Shown piece by piece: positions 23,490 to 35,591 of a stretch of DNA of 64,000 nucleotides. The notes beneath the pieces are model-generated. The model had not been told where the DNA came from. It searched no databases and worked only from the letters and a program-made list of their open reading frames with translations. The stretch comes from Pyrrhosoma nymphula (lineage: Eukaryota; Arthropoda; Insecta; Odonata; Coenagrionidae): the NCBI GenBank assembly GCA_963573305.1, contig OY754338.1, positions 21,016,192 to 21,080,191 on the forward strand. The letters run 5' to 3'. Each line of letters opens with the position of its first letter. Positions within the stretch are counted from its first letter, which is position 1. Position numbers and translations under genes: made by a program.

Positions 23490-25140
23490 TATCGGTTGGG
23501 TAGAATACCTCTCTCATTTTGTCTCTTCTGTGAGTTCAACGGATGTAGTTCCGGCTCAAAGTGATATTATCTTGGAAATTATGCTCTAGAATACCAATGA
23601 AGTAAGAGCGAGCAATCGAATCGTCAGGGAAGTTCAGGCGAAAAAACTAAGAGATGGACTAGAAGAAGGACGAAGGTGACGGTCAAACGGACATAGAGTC
23701 AATCCCTCAGTCACCAAAGACGACGAAAGAATACAACTCCCATAGCTTATTAGTTTTAAAAAGGGAAATATTTTCTCACGTATTGCCGATATAAATATGA
23801 AAAATTTTCAGGAGGCTTAATCCCCTAAAAGGATCGACGCAAGACGTTGGTGGACTTAAAATGTGTTTTGTGATATATATGTACACAAGCTAAGCGGTTT
23901 CAACATTGCAAAGTGTGCATCTAAGAGATGATATTTTTTCCCCCGCTGCCATCGACCGCTTTCATCTCGTCGTCACAGCAATCTGTGCATTCGCTCAAGT
24001 ATTTTTCTTCTTTATTTCGCCTGTAGCGACGTTTATACAGACTTGACACTGTATTCCATTAGCTCCCACTGGGAAAAGCGACTCTAGATCCTTTTCCTTG
24101 AAATTTCGTCCCTGCCTCGGCAATGGACCACCCGGGTGCTGAGGCTCTAAACGCATGGGAATACAGAGAGGGAGGCAGGGATGGTAAAAAAGCTTCGTCC
24201 CAGGCAACAGCTTCAACGTCGAGGAGGAACCGCAGTTGTTTCGAGAGTAGGAGAGAGGGAGGTGAGGTGGAAAGATGGGAAGGGAGGTGGGGGACTCTTA
24301 ACCAAGTAGAGTGAACTGGAAAGGGGCGGGGGCAACGGTCTCCCAGGCAACGCGGTAAGGGGCGTCGGTTTTGACTCCTTTTCTCATACTTGTACTTTCT
24401 TTTTCCTCGTGGATTAGACGGTTCATTTTTTTAGTGTGATTTCGACAGTTACGGACACTGAATTCAAAAACTAAATAAGCTCCCTTCAACTCAACTCAAC
24501 CAATGTCGAATGCAACAACGATATTAATGAGCAGTGGAGTAATGCATGGATTATGATATTAAACCTTACTCCAAAATAGCAGTTTTTCTAACAAAAAATC
24601 TGCAAATAAAAATAAAAGTAATATTTACATTCATTGTTTATCAGACAACTTAAACCCACAACACCCACAGCAAGCAACCTTAATTATGTAATGACCTGAT
24701 TACCATTAAATATGACATAAGTACATATATGAAATAATTTAATGTACACCTACTCGTATAAAAACCGCGGTAATCAAAATATGTGGCGCTTAAAAATGCA
24801 AAGTATGCTACAAAAAAGTTTCATTGAAGAAGTGCTAAATTGACTTGATTTATCCGCCTGAGCAAGGAATTTTCCAAGGAAATATATAATTACTCGCTTC
24901 ATATTTTCCTGGGTTTTTTAGGAAACGAGTTATTTCCTCTACTACTGCCTACGATAACACAAATACAATATAGTTAAGGGGTGTACAGTAAAAGGAGCAT
25001 GATAGAGGAAGTGTGGTATGCATATAAATATGCTTCAAGGGGTCTGGCAATACTTATACTTATTTTTCTGGGGTGAAAAACTGATATTATTTGATCCATT
25101 AAGGGAAGGAAAATAGATAATCAACGAAAAGTTTTTTAAT
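23490..25140. other. Unique DNA with a purine-rich patch
   Basis: 24120-24360 is GA-rich and includes CCAGGCAAC twice, similar to the patch at 17.3 kb. AAATAGCAGTTT at 24574-24585 recurs three more times in the window. No gene is supported. Confidence 0.45.
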
Positions 25141-25144
25141 GGGT

Positions 25145-25225
25145 TTCTTCCTGAAATTTTTAACCACGCCTGGTAATCGAGCCCGGATCCTCTGCGAGGA
25201 ACACAAGTACTGTATCAAAACACTA
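25145..25225 (-). repeat. tRNA-like SINE fragment
   Basis: The minus strand carries GGATCCGGGCTCGATTACCAGGCG, in which GGGCTCGATTACC is B-box-like. It abuts the plus-strand SINE that follows, giving a head-to-head pair. Weak support. Confidence 0.35.
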
Positions 25226-25226
25226 T

Positions 25227-25385
25227 AGTTGCCGGCCTCGGTGTCTTCACCTGCTAACCCGAAGATCGCGGGCTCGAATCCCGCCTGGGTAGGATTTTTC
25301 ACCTCCCAGGGCACGGTTGTGTGTTCTGTGTTGTTTTTACGAGTTATTTGGTAGCTCAGAATAATATGGTTATTATTATTATCCA
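25227..25385 (+). repeat. tRNA-like SINE with TTA tail
   Basis: Starts GTTGCCGGCCTCGGTG and contains GCGGGCTCGAATCCCGCC, a strong B box inside a pairing T-arm-like stem. It ends in GAGTTATTTGGTAGCTCAG and a TTATTATTATT tail. The minus-strand open frame over it is an artefact often produced by such SINEs. Confidence 0.65.
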
Positions 25386-25437
25386 ATTCACGATACCAAA
25401 TGGATTAATATTATTATCCGATTCACGCTACCAAATG
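25372..25437 (+). repeat. Two-copy direct repeat next to SINE tail
   Basis: ATTATTATCC followed by TTCACGNTACCAAATGG occurs twice in a row, about 33-36 bases apart. This may be a target duplication that includes part of the SINE tail, or a local tandem duplication. Confidence 0.5.
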
Positions 25438-25439
25438 GT

Positions 25440-28400
25440 GCGCAGGCCGAAAGAGGTTATGCTGCCGCTGTCATAGGATATCACGAGTGTCGGGTAGGCA
25501 AAGCAATTATTTCGGTGTAACGACTCGATTTTAGTTATGATGCAAAATATGTACCTAATGTAGCTTTTCAGTTACGCGCTGCGACCAACGCTATCCAGGC
25601 AAAGTAGTTCCATCGCCTACGGCAGTACGATACGTAGCCCTGCAAGCTCCGAGCTTCCCTTCGTGCCGTCCTAATTTGCCTAACTCGCCACCGAGGGACT
25701 GCTGTCGCAGGAATTCGAGACACACACACATAGGGAGAGAAAAAAATTCATGGCACACATCATGCAAGTGTGTCCGTCCGCTCTGCTAATGACTGCAAGA
25801 GGAGGCAATTAGGATTCATTTGCTGGATTCGTAGAATGCGGGATGAGAAGCCTAGCTAAAGGGGCGGCGATGTTTTTTAGGTGCTAAGTCGACACGGCTG
25901 TTACTTATTTCCTTATTTTGGCGCTGACCACACTTTAAGGGGTAGAAATGTATTTTCAATGGGAGAACTGAAAATAATTACGTATTCAAATTATTTGACA
26001 TCGCGAAAAAGGTTTTCATCAAGAGATGTGAGCTAGGGGCAAGCTACAGAAAAGTTTATCTCGAACATTTTCAGTGGAGTTAAGTTCATTTCAGCAAAGT
26101 TCGACACATAATAATTATCTGTATCAGTCAGTTATTTAAGAATGAATTATTGTCGCTTCGAGGATGCTATTCTTCCAGGAAGAGATTGGAAGAAGCCGTC
26201 TTCAAGCTAATCTTCGTTAACAATTACGTTAAAGCTCACGTCACGGATCCTTGCTCGAAACTAACAATACTGAAGTTCCCCTTAAAAAATTTCTGTCATC
26301 ATCAGACAGCCAATTTCTAAGTAGCTTCATTCCTAACCACTTAATAGACTAAATAGTTGTTGGAAATATACAACCAATCTGTTACACACCGATTTTTACA
26401 AATGAAACTTCAAAGATCACGTAACAAATGTGGATAAAGGGAGAGGAGTAATATTTTGGAGACTTTTATCTCAGAAACTTAAGCAATCATCTCGTTCCTG
26501 ATCACAAATTTTTATAAGGGAATTCTGAATTGGCATAGCATCATAATTTGTACCTATACGTCGAATAAATGTTATGGTACTAAACATGGTGACAAAGGAA
26601 AAACACTTGCAGTTTTTCTCCAGTAAATTTGTTAGTGGAAAACTGCAGGTGTGTCTCTTCTGTCACTATGGTACGGTTCCATCAAATCACACCTGAGTAT
26701 GTATTTTATACTAAATATGCGTTGGTCGCGGCTATCGTCATTTCTTAGCATGTGTCCCATATCTAATAAAAAGTGGTCCTAAATTGATATATAACACAGC
26801 AATAATCTATCAACTTTGAGTGCATCATAATTTTCTGTAAAAATTAATGAATATTTCACACGCTTGAAATATAACGGTTGTTATGCACTAGTAAAGAGGA
26901 ACATAAAATAATATTTTTCAAGTGGATACTTCAGCGTAGTAAAAATTCATTAATTTTCCGAAATTTTAACAGAAATTCACATAAAAATAAAGCTGAATAT
27001 ATGAGCTTACCTAAGTATTCCACAAAAAATTTCTTTACGAAGAAAAGATTAACAGTAAAAACACTCAGTGATAATAATTTAATATTTAATTTCTTCCGCT
27101 GGAATCTTTATCTGAGGGATTCTCATTATAATTTTAACGAAGTTTTTATTCCCCTCCAAATTAGGGTGTCCAAGGTTTTTTGCCATTTCATGTCATTCAA
27201 TTTTATTTTTGAAGCAGAAAAGTTTATTAGAGTGAATTAGATTCAACGTCACAAAATTAAACAAGAATTTACCACGAGGTTTTTTGCAAATAACAACGTA
27301 ATTACAAAAGAATACCATTCCCATAATTTCATGAATCTGCAAGTTTTTCAAACTAGGAAAAACTGATGTCCTCATTAGAATGACTTGATGGACTAGGTTG
27401 AAAACTGCTGATATGGAAGAAAAACTGCAGTCAAAGTTTAATATAAAGCAACAACGTAAGGATTAAACTATTAGCGCTCAGAGAACGAAGTGATATCAAC
27501 TAAATCAGCCAACGAATGGTAGACTTTGCCCGTGGGAAAACTAAAATAAGTATTTTGTTTTACATTAAGAGCTGAATTACCTTTTTTCACCATCCTTTTC
27601 AACTTTTAGTGACCTCATTATTGCCGAGAGACCCTATGATAACGTATTGCAAAAACTAATATAGAGTAAATATTTAAAAATATTTTTCTAATTTTAATGG
27701 TAATAGACAAAATTGACAAATGTGTAGGATTTTTATTGAGTACTTGCTCTTGATATAATTTACAGCTGACATATGAGAGTATATCAATAACCAAGGCTAT
27801 TATCTTGTAGTGATATTTATAGACAATTCCATTGCATTTTGTAGTTATTGGCAATGAAAATTATAATAATATTGTTTCCTCCAATAATCAGTCTTAAATG
27901 TGAAAGTCGTAACCGAATAACAATCATCAGGCAAGCAAATAAAAAATGGTTTACTAATAACTATGCTGACTTAAATTAATTATCAGTTGCAAAAAGATAT
28001 CTGTTGTTTAGCGATACTCGATAAAAATAATAATATCATTATTATTTAAAATTATTATAAATTACAATAATTATTTGTGAATATAACTTTTCCGTTTATT
28101 AATAGTATCAGTGCTAAATACATAGATTTTTTACTCCAATGCCTGCATAAATTTCCGTAGATTCCATAAATCTTCATTAGTTTACCCTGCACAAAAGAAT
28201 ATAATCCTGCATTAGTTTGTTTTACATACGGGGAAATATATTTTCTGACATAAAAAATGACCTTTGTAAAGTGGTCATTGCAAAAAAACACCAAATCAAT
28301 CTAACCAATAGCTTTCCATGAGAGATCGGAATATGGCGCAATAAATAATCTTTGTAATATAAATAGAACAATATTACGTTTGAACGGAATGTTACAATGA

Positions 28401-31400
28401 TTTTGGACGTTAAAAACGACCTTATATTACTAGAATTCAGTTCTCTGAATGCTCTAATATGAAATTATCTGAATCTTATCCGGGAGATCCTACCAACTCA
28501 TAGAGCACAGGAAAAACGTTTGATTATGTTCAGTTAGCGCGGAGATATAGGTTATGAGATTTCGTTTCCTGTGGAAAAGGCACACTTTTTACATTCTGAG
28601 AGATACAAAAACAGCACATGGATTCGATTAGCATCTCGAGCATAATTCGTAAGGCTCACAAGAACCCGTGCGGAAAGGCCGGATGGAGAGAAAGGTGGAT
28701 TTTTTGGTCCAATCTGTAATGACATCGCGGAATCAGCGCCATAAATGAAGGCAGAAAAAAGGTGCGGCACATTTGTAACAAGGCAGCGACAAATTTCGAG
28801 GGAATTCCGCAGGCAACAGAGCGATAGGCAGAAGAAAGAATGGGAACGTGATTCCAGATCTCAAGCAAAGGAGGCCACAAAACATTGGGCTGGAATTTCA
28901 TAGACCGCAAATAAAATGGCGAGAGAGCACAGGGAAATGAAAGCACGAAAGTAGGTTGGCGAAAAGAGCCCTAAAATAATTTCAATCTTCCTCCGTTTCA
29001 CGGGAGATATGACATTACCACAAGACCCGCGATGACCCATTTTCGCACAAGTGAAAAGCCGCGCAAAGAGGAGATTTTTTGTAGCTATTAGCACTTCAAC
29101 TAAAGCACTGAAATGGATTCGTGTCTAATAAAGATAATTGCGTTCTCAAATAATCTGCATGCTGGTGGATATGAAGGGAAAAACTCGGAAGTCAGTACTA
29201 TCATTCATATGGAGAGTCAAAAATTAGTGTAACTCTCTATAAGGTTTACCAATGAATGAATAAATTGGCATGGACAAGTATTTACGCATAAAACCATTCT
29301 TTAATAGTAAAAAAATAAACTTATTAGTTTCCATTTAGGTAATGAATTTTTAAAGTCCAGGCTCAAGTCATGTTGTAACTCAACTCATGCGTAATACAAA
29401 TGCTCACAATATTCCACTATCCTTTAAATTATGCGAAACTATCAGTGATTTCCTATTTGTCATTTTTAACGCTATGCATATCAAGTGTTGTGTGTGACTA
29501 TACCGAAAAAAATATTAAGGCCACATGTAGAGGACGTTACCTCTCTTGGATGGATTGACGGATCTGATTTTGAGTAAAAATCAATTTATTTTCCATTAAA
29601 AAAAACTCATCCCTTGGATTACGTGACGGTTTTTAATATTCATATGCCATGGGAGAGCTTTGAATGACATCACTGTGCGGCAACAAGTTGTTAATTTACC
29701 AAAAACAGCAAACCGTGACTAACAGCTTCGTTTGCAGCGCTAAAAACCGGGACAATCGGTGAGAATCCCTGGATATTCTTACTTTAGAGTGTTACATTTT
29801 TTTAACTAGCGATTGTTTACAGCATAGGACAGTTTTCGAATGGTCTCGCATCAGAATGAACGCAGTTTATTTATTTCAATTGCATGCAGCGTAGCATGGT
29901 GAATCATCGAAGTTCACGGAATAACCGTTCCTGTGTGAATTTATATGAAGGTTTCCAAATTTACGGATATATCCGTCACTTTTTTCCAACTGGATGGATA
30001 AGCCGACAAACAACCGAGTTAATCTTTTAAATTTAAAAATATTCCTCAATGCTCCCGGTATTTCCTGGTGCGATTTGATAAAAATGAAAATAAATAATAT
30101 TGAAAAAGGTTTGTTCATGCCAATCCCAAAATTAATAGCTTTAAAATTAAAAAATGGGAAAATTATGGAAAATCATGATATTTAAAACTATTTTGTGCGC
30201 ATGAAACATAGAAAATGATGCTTTAAAACAATTAAGCTCATCATGAGTATATTATTAACATTTTTCACCACATTTCGTTCCTATTATACTTAGGATCACC
30301 ATTTTTCCTTTTTTGTGCTCAATTGCTGTAGCTAGAATTGCCAGAAAGATATGCCGACGTAGAAATGTAAAGTTATGAAAACATTGAATGAGTTTTTTGC
30401 TTACTTATCTCTTTTCTATTCCTTGCCTCCAAGCAGCTACAGTAGGATTTATTTATTTGGAGCTTTAAGCATGGCTAAAAAAATACGGAAATTCTCCTCA
30501 CCTAGTAAATCGACGAACTTCTGAACAACATCCGGGACACTATACCGCTCTATAGCGCAAGTGGAAAACTTCCAATCCCTGACATTAATAGGAGGAAAAT
30601 CATTTTGGCTTTATGCTGACCATTGTGCACGCCAAATGGTTTAAAAAATGAAAATGTGAAATAGGCATTTCGATTTACGCTGCAAAAATTCCAGTCATAC
30701 ATCTCTCTCTGGGAAACGGAAGAGAATTTACGACAGTTAGCAGCCAAAATGCCGAGCCCATCACAGTTTAAAATAGGGAACCTTATAAACAGGTCAAGCG
30801 AAAGATTCAACACAGAGCAGAAATAAACAGACGCCCGCAGAATTTAATCTGAGCATGGTAAACACGAGTTCGACTGTTAAAAGACGGGGTATTTCGAGGG
30901 TTTTAAAAACACCAGATCAACGGGTATCTTACATCTGCAGACGAAGAATGGATAGAAATATCAATGTATGCATGATTTCATGGTATTTTTTGTCGATTAT
31001 ACCATTTTAATGCTAATACATGAGCACTTGGAAGCACTTAGCCTCCTTAAAATGTACTTCTGAACACTAAGTAAGTCAAACCGATATTCCACCGTTAACG
31101 GTAATTTTTTGGCTTTTTCAAGTCTAATCCTCAGACCTTCACAATCATTGTGCCTCCACTGTGTTTAGCATCCATTTACAATGCAAGTGAAACTGTTCCG
31201 CTGCAGAATAAAGTACATGTCGTTATTTATTTTACGAGCAGCTAATAGTAACTTTTGCATGATGACTTCACTATTATACTTCACCACCACATTTTTTTTA
31301 AACTTAAAATAGATAAGCATTTTTATAAAAATTTTCCGATGAAATTATGGTGTTACTAAACCTTTTCTACTACATTTACAAAACCACTGCATATCATTTC

Positions 31401-32676
31401 TTAACCCTTAAATCTATACAGCTTCTACTTAAAGTGATTTCTCAAAAATTTTGTCCAGAATGATGAAATCGTAAGTGCAAACACATCAATCACATCTCTA
31501 TAAAGAATTTTACTATATAAGAAATTGAATTTAAAATGATATTTTTTTATTCAATGATCAAATTCATGCAAGAATGGAGATAACTAAAATGTTTTATTAA
31601 CACTGAAGACATTAATCTACATTCTATAGTTAAGATTTAAGGCCAAAGTTATTTCGTTACTCTCGGATTAGTTAAATATAATGCACCTATAAATAATTTA
31701 CCTGCATTTATTCAATATCATGAATATAAAAAAAATATTGTTACAATTTTAGTTGATATTATCGCAGGTCTAATGATCACCTTTGCAATGATGGCATAGA
31801 ATAGGAGAGCAATAACCATCGAAATTCTAAATAATCAATAGGTATATGCTTCGTGGACTCTCTGCTGCTCTCCTACAACGTGTTTCCGCAAACCGAAATT
31901 ATCATCCATTTGAATTTCGAGGACATTGCATTGCTAGCAATTAGCCGTTTCCATAGTGCCTTACAAAGGACAATCGTTAGATAATCGTTGTGCAACATTC
32001 GAGACGTGCTCTACAATGCAACCTAACAGTGATTACATATTTGAGGCCGTGAGAAGATTTGAATTTGCGGTATCGCCACCGCTTAGTAGCCATTCAGTTT
32101 GGGCGAATGAACCAGTTTGGATAGCTGGTCAGGAATGATATCCTTCAATTTTTTTCCTTCGCGATAACTAGACTGTGCTCACTCTAAACGGATCTCCGAG
32201 GATCGCGTGGCAATGAATTACCATGGGGATGTGAAGCTGGAGAAGATTAGGAGAGGAAAACAAGACGTAATGAGAATGATAACTGGACAATAACGCGCAT
32301 TTGAAATATAGCCTACCTCATCATCCAACGTCGAGTTCAGACGACGATAAAAGCATCGGCCCATTTTGGGAGCATATATAATGTAATTAGATGACACATA
32401 AATAATTTACTTCTCCTTATCAGTAAATAAAAAGGTACCCACAGTACCCCAAAGTGGAATGCAAAATATGTTTCACATAGGTGTACCTGGTCAACGGCTC
32501 AGGTGAATACTTCCCGCTTTTCAGATACTGCCTAAGCGAATGTCTGATGCTGTATTTTACTAAAGGATATAATATGACATATTTTAATGAAGTGTTAGCG
32601 GCGATAATAATTTCTTAATGGAGGGATGCCGAATTGATACTTTGGATTTTCCATACGTTTCTAGGTTACAATATGC
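25440..32676. other. Long AT-rich stretch, no gene recognised
   Basis: About 7.2 kb without a supportable gene or classified repeat. A TCATCAG hairpin at 26296-26316 looks like a hammerhead box but lacks a partner. 28540-29060 is GC-richer, with short frames on the minus strand that I cannot assign. The 120-codon frame at 26878-27240 is AT-rich and lysine/asparagine/phenylalanine-heavy, as expected by chance. This would fit a large intron or intergenic DNA. Confidence 0.5.
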
Positions 32677-32679
32677 TTA

Positions 32680-33734
32680 CGGTCGTTTTACACGGTGCTT
32701 AGGTCAGCACTGAATTCAGTACTGAAATCAGCCCCGAAAACTGGGAACCGAATTCGGGACTTAAATCGAATTCGATGCCTCGGAGCTTGTGCTGAACTGC
32801 GCGGCCATTCGCTGAACTGTGCGATATAATTAAACTACACCATATTGTTTTGGCATATTTAACCCTTATACTGCGGGAAACGTGCATGTACGTGTGTACC
32901 GGCAATTGCGGCAAAAACGTTCTTGGGTCATATAACTGCCCGGCCTCGGCCCGTGGGAAGGAGGGACAGGCTCCGTCCGAATAAGAAGTTTCCCGCACAG
33001 GGTGGACGACATGGGCTCTTGCTGCAGCAGCTTAAGGGTTAAGCGATATCATGGCATTTTTACTGATATTTACAGATCTGAACGATTCCTTGAGAGATTA
33101 CTTTGGCCTTGTTATTTTGTGGGATTCCAGCGCCGCCACCGGTATTCTCTCAAAACACTCGTCTTGCCTGCTTGCCTTTGGTTGCTCGTTGGATCCAGGA
33201 ATCGGATGGAAAATAAAGGCCGTTTTACACGATGCCTATTTCAGTACTGTAAATTGAACTCAACACAGTAAATCGTACTGTGTAAAGCGTGTTATCGCAT
33301 CCGATTACGGAATCTAATACAGTTATCAGTACTGAAAAGAGAAATAAGTGCGATACTTATTTTCCATACGATACTTGAATCCAACGACCAATCACAGGCA
33401 AGCAGGTGAGTCGATCGTTTCGAAGGAATACCGTGGCGGCGCTGGATATACCAAAATAACAATCCGAGAACTTGCCCAGAATTGTTGAAAACCGTACAAT
33501 TATTTCGCGATTCCTTGATTTCGCTTGAATATCCCGAAACATTATGGCACAGTTTATTTACATTGTCTAGTTCAGGGAATGCCCTGACAACGCAACCGCG
33601 TACTGAAATCAATATCTTGTAAACACTGGCTTCGAGGCATAGAATTACATTTAAGTCACGAGTTTGGTTCCAAGTTTTCGGCACTTATTACAGCACTGAA
33701 TTCAGTGCATATCTAAGCATTGTGTAAAACGGCC
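32680..33734. mobile_element. Foldback element A, Harbinger-like ends
   Basis: The left end GGTCGTTTTACACGGTGCTTAG and the right end (complement GGCCGTTTTACACAATGCTTAG) match over about 45 bases, and TTA flanks each side (32677-32679 and 33735-33737). The interior is also inverted: the left arm CCAGCGCCGCCACCGGTATTC and AAGCAGGCAAGACG-type sequence pair with the right arm near 33380-33450. The palindrome is interrupted by a piggyBac-like MITE (32873-33038) and by half of a second foldback (from 33217). No transposase is encoded. Confidence 0.72.
32873..33038. mobile_element. 166-bp piggyBac-like MITE
   Basis: Flanked by TTAA at 32869-32872 and 33039-33042. The ends are CCCTTATACTGC and, on the complement, CCCTTAAGCTGC. 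TTAA duplication with CCCT-type ends is the piggyBac hallmark. The interior is GC-rich (about 32925-33000) and non-coding. It sits inside the left arm of foldback A and therefore is younger than it. Confidence 0.78.
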
Positions 33735-33883
33735 TTAAGTATCGAATTTCTTTATCTTTTCAGTACTGATATTTGAATTGATTCCGTAATCAGATGCGAA
33801 CACACCCTTTACAGGGTACGATTTTAAGAATGGTGAGTTTAGTTAGACTTTCAGTACTGAAATAGGCATCGTTTAAGACGGCG
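33217..33883. mobile_element. Foldback element B, interlocked with A
   Basis: The left arm (33217-33356) begins GGCCGTTTTACACGATGCC and carries TTTCAGTACTG, then ATCGTAC, GATTACGGAATC, CAGTACTGAAAAGA and CGATACTTA. The right arm (33738-33883) has the same blocks inverted, ending in the complement of the first. The arms do not face each other directly: the right half of element A (33360-33734) lies between them, flanked by TTA at 33357-33359 and 33735-33737. The order is thus A-left, B-left, A-right, B-right. Confidence 0.65.
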
Positions 33884-33889
33884 CGGCGT

Positions 33890-34290
33890 TATGAGATGAA
33901 GGTTAACTTTTGAGTTCTTAGTCTGAATTCTTTCAACGGGGCCGTGATGTCCCTCAGTTATTATAGGTATTTTGTCACCTAAAATCGTATGCCGGCATCA
34001 AAATCGGTTGGCTCGTTTCTAGTTGAACTTTTTGGTGTCAATGAGTTGATTAGGAATTTATGGTTTCAGAGTTTTATTTTCCTACGGAGAAAGTCAACAT
34101 TTCCCGCTACTGACAATTTGTAGACCAGTTTTAAGAACAATTAAATAAGGGTGACAGGATAAATTTAAGATTTAAAGGAAAGAATACATAATCCAAAAAA
34201 ATAGGTCATACATTTAAGAGCTCCTTTAAAAAGTGATTCTAGTCAGAAGATCTCTTTTCATTTTTTTTGGCCAGCAAATTGCAGGTGCCG
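33890..34290. other. Spacer, nothing recognised
   Basis: AT-rich sequence with no open frame of note and no repeat arms. Confidence 0.5.
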
Positions 34291-34295
34291 TTTAG

Positions 34296-34691
34296 TTGAA
34301 ATTGGAGAGAACTCGTAATAGCGTGTTTGATCAAAATGCTTTCAAAATCGAGGGAATAGATGAACAAATTGATAGAGACAAAGAACGGGTCAACGATTCT
34401 GATAAAACTGAAGAGGCTGAACATTTAAAGATGTCTAGGAGAAAACGGGGAAAGCTATTCAAACGTAATAGCGTCCGGTTGAGAAACTTGGCCCTAAAAG
34501 TAACAAGATCTTTCGTACTAAGCAGTATTTTTTTATATTTCATTATCAGGGGTGGTATATTGGATAGGTATCATTCGTTTGCCTTCTACTATTCAATCAT
34601 CGTTTGCTTGTTCATCAATTGGCTCGTTGAGGACGGCCTTTTTGTGTCCACTATAGACGCGCACCGTCCACCGAAGGGTTTTCTACTATAA
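34296..34691 (+). CDS. Unrecognised 131-codon open frame
   Basis: I do not recognise this frame. The first about 65 residues are highly charged (a DEQIDRDKERVNDSD stretch, then SRRKRGKLFKR). The rest contains two hydrophobic segments (about residues 73-88 and 96-112) that could be membrane-spanning. A pyrimidine tract ending in GGCCAG lies just upstream and could be a splice acceptor. A second charged frame follows at 34755-35021. Chance is the most likely explanation in AT-rich DNA, but a remnant gene or transposon piece is possible. Confidence 0.15.
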   Translation: MKLERTRNSVFDQNAFKIEGIDEQIDRDKERVNDSDKTEEAEHLKMSRRKRGKLFKRNSVRLRNLALKVTRSFVLSSIFLYFIIRGGILDRYHSFAFYYSIIVCLFINWLVEDGLFVSTIDAHRPPKGFLL

Positions 34692-34754
34692 CCTTGGGCC
34701 TTTTCATTCCACCCATAAAGCATCGTTTTCACAAATAAATTATTTATTTTTGAT

Positions 34755-35021
34755 ATGTGGGTGTTAAAAAGGAAGAAGGAGATAATCGGCGCTGGGCGAA
34801 ATATAAAGGGGAGACGAAGATCCTTGGGGAAAATAAGAAGTATGCCGGAGAGGAAAAGAAGAATGGAGGTTCATTTTAGGAGGAAAGGGGAAAATAGTGT
34901 GGACGACAAGGTTAGATCCAGACAAGATATCCAAGGTGATGCCAGTGGGGAGAGTAATTTTCAAGCGAAGGTGACCGAAAATGAGATCAGGGATTTTGAA
35001 CGGCAAGAGGATATGAAGTAG
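34755..35021 (+). CDS. Unrecognised 88-codon charged open frame
   Basis: Very rich in arginine, lysine and glutamate (KRKKEIIGAGRNIKGRRRS at the start). No domain recognised. The high charge follows from the purine-rich plus strand. It could be chance, or part of the same relic as 34296-34691. Confidence 0.12.
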   Translation: MWVLKRKKEIIGAGRNIKGRRRSLGKIRSMPERKRRMEVHFRRKGENSVDDKVRSRQDIQGDASGESNFQAKVTENEIRDFERQEDMK

Positions 35022-35107
35022 GCAAGAGAACGAGAACATTTTGTGTATAAAGATATATCCTACAACTTCCGTATCTACAAAACATGAATACATACATGCA
35101 AAATATT

Positions 35108-35424
35108 TTCGATGTGAATGAATTTTTTTTTATTTGGGTAGGTGACTAACAACTGAGGTAATTTGAAACGTGGAATATAGGTGGATATGGGAAGGACTTA
35201 TACGGGGAATTGGAGGAAGGATGAATAAACCTGTCATGGGACTCCTCTTAACGGAAGGCGTCGAAGGTACTTTGGGAACAAGGGAGCCAGAGTTTAACAC
35301 CATTCGACAAACAGTGCACTGCACTTGAAGTGCTCTCCTAATTGACACCGAAGCCGGGATTTGAACCTGGGTCCTTCGGCTTGGAAGCCAGTAATCTAGC
35401 CACCTGACCAACGAGCTCCCCAAC
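35108..35424 (-). repeat. tRNA-like SINE, family 2, near full length
   Basis: The minus-strand head GGGGAGCTCGTTGGTCAGG..GGCTTCCAAGCC..GGTTCAAATCCCGG resembles a glycine-type tRNA with a UCC-like anticodon loop. Its acceptor and anticodon stems no longer pair, so it is not a functional tRNA gene. It is followed by AGAGCACTTCAAGTGCAG, ATTCATCCTTCCTCC and the 3' tail CCTCAGTTGTTAGTCACCTA with an A-rich end. The tail matches the SINE at 47036-47365 and in part the one at 41222-41500. Confidence 0.72.
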
Positions 35425-35481
35425 ATTGAACAAATGACACCAGAAAAAAAATCTTATTGTGCTTAATTTATAATTGGCATG

Positions 35482-35591
35482 TATAAATATGCCATATATT
35501 TATATCAAATTAACGATATAGTTGAGCATTATCTGGTATAAATATACCATATACTTACATCAAATTAACGAGATAATTAAATATTATCTGG
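35482..35591 (+). repeat. Two tandem copies of a 55-bp unit
   Basis: Units start TATAAATATGCCATAT (35482) and TATAAATATACCATAT (35537). Both end in ATTATCTGG and share CATCAAATTAACGA-type sequence. AT-rich, non-coding. Confidence 0.7.

Noticed and set aside
25099..25386. 95-codon minus-strand open frame with a GFEPAIFGLAG-like stretch
   Set aside because: This is the antisense translation of a tRNA-like SINE B-box region, a common artefact.
26290..26320. CTGATGATGAC on the minus strand, hammerhead-like
   Set aside because: A GAAA follows too closely for a stem II, and no stem III or stem I partner is seen.
26878..27240. 120-codon open frame
   Set aside because: Composition is that of random AT-rich DNA (Lys, Asn, Phe, Ile), with no motif.
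35340..35424. tRNA-Gly-like sequence on the minus strand
   Set aside because: The B box and an anticodon-like loop are present, but the acceptor and anticodon stems do not pair and a SINE body follows. Called as a SINE.
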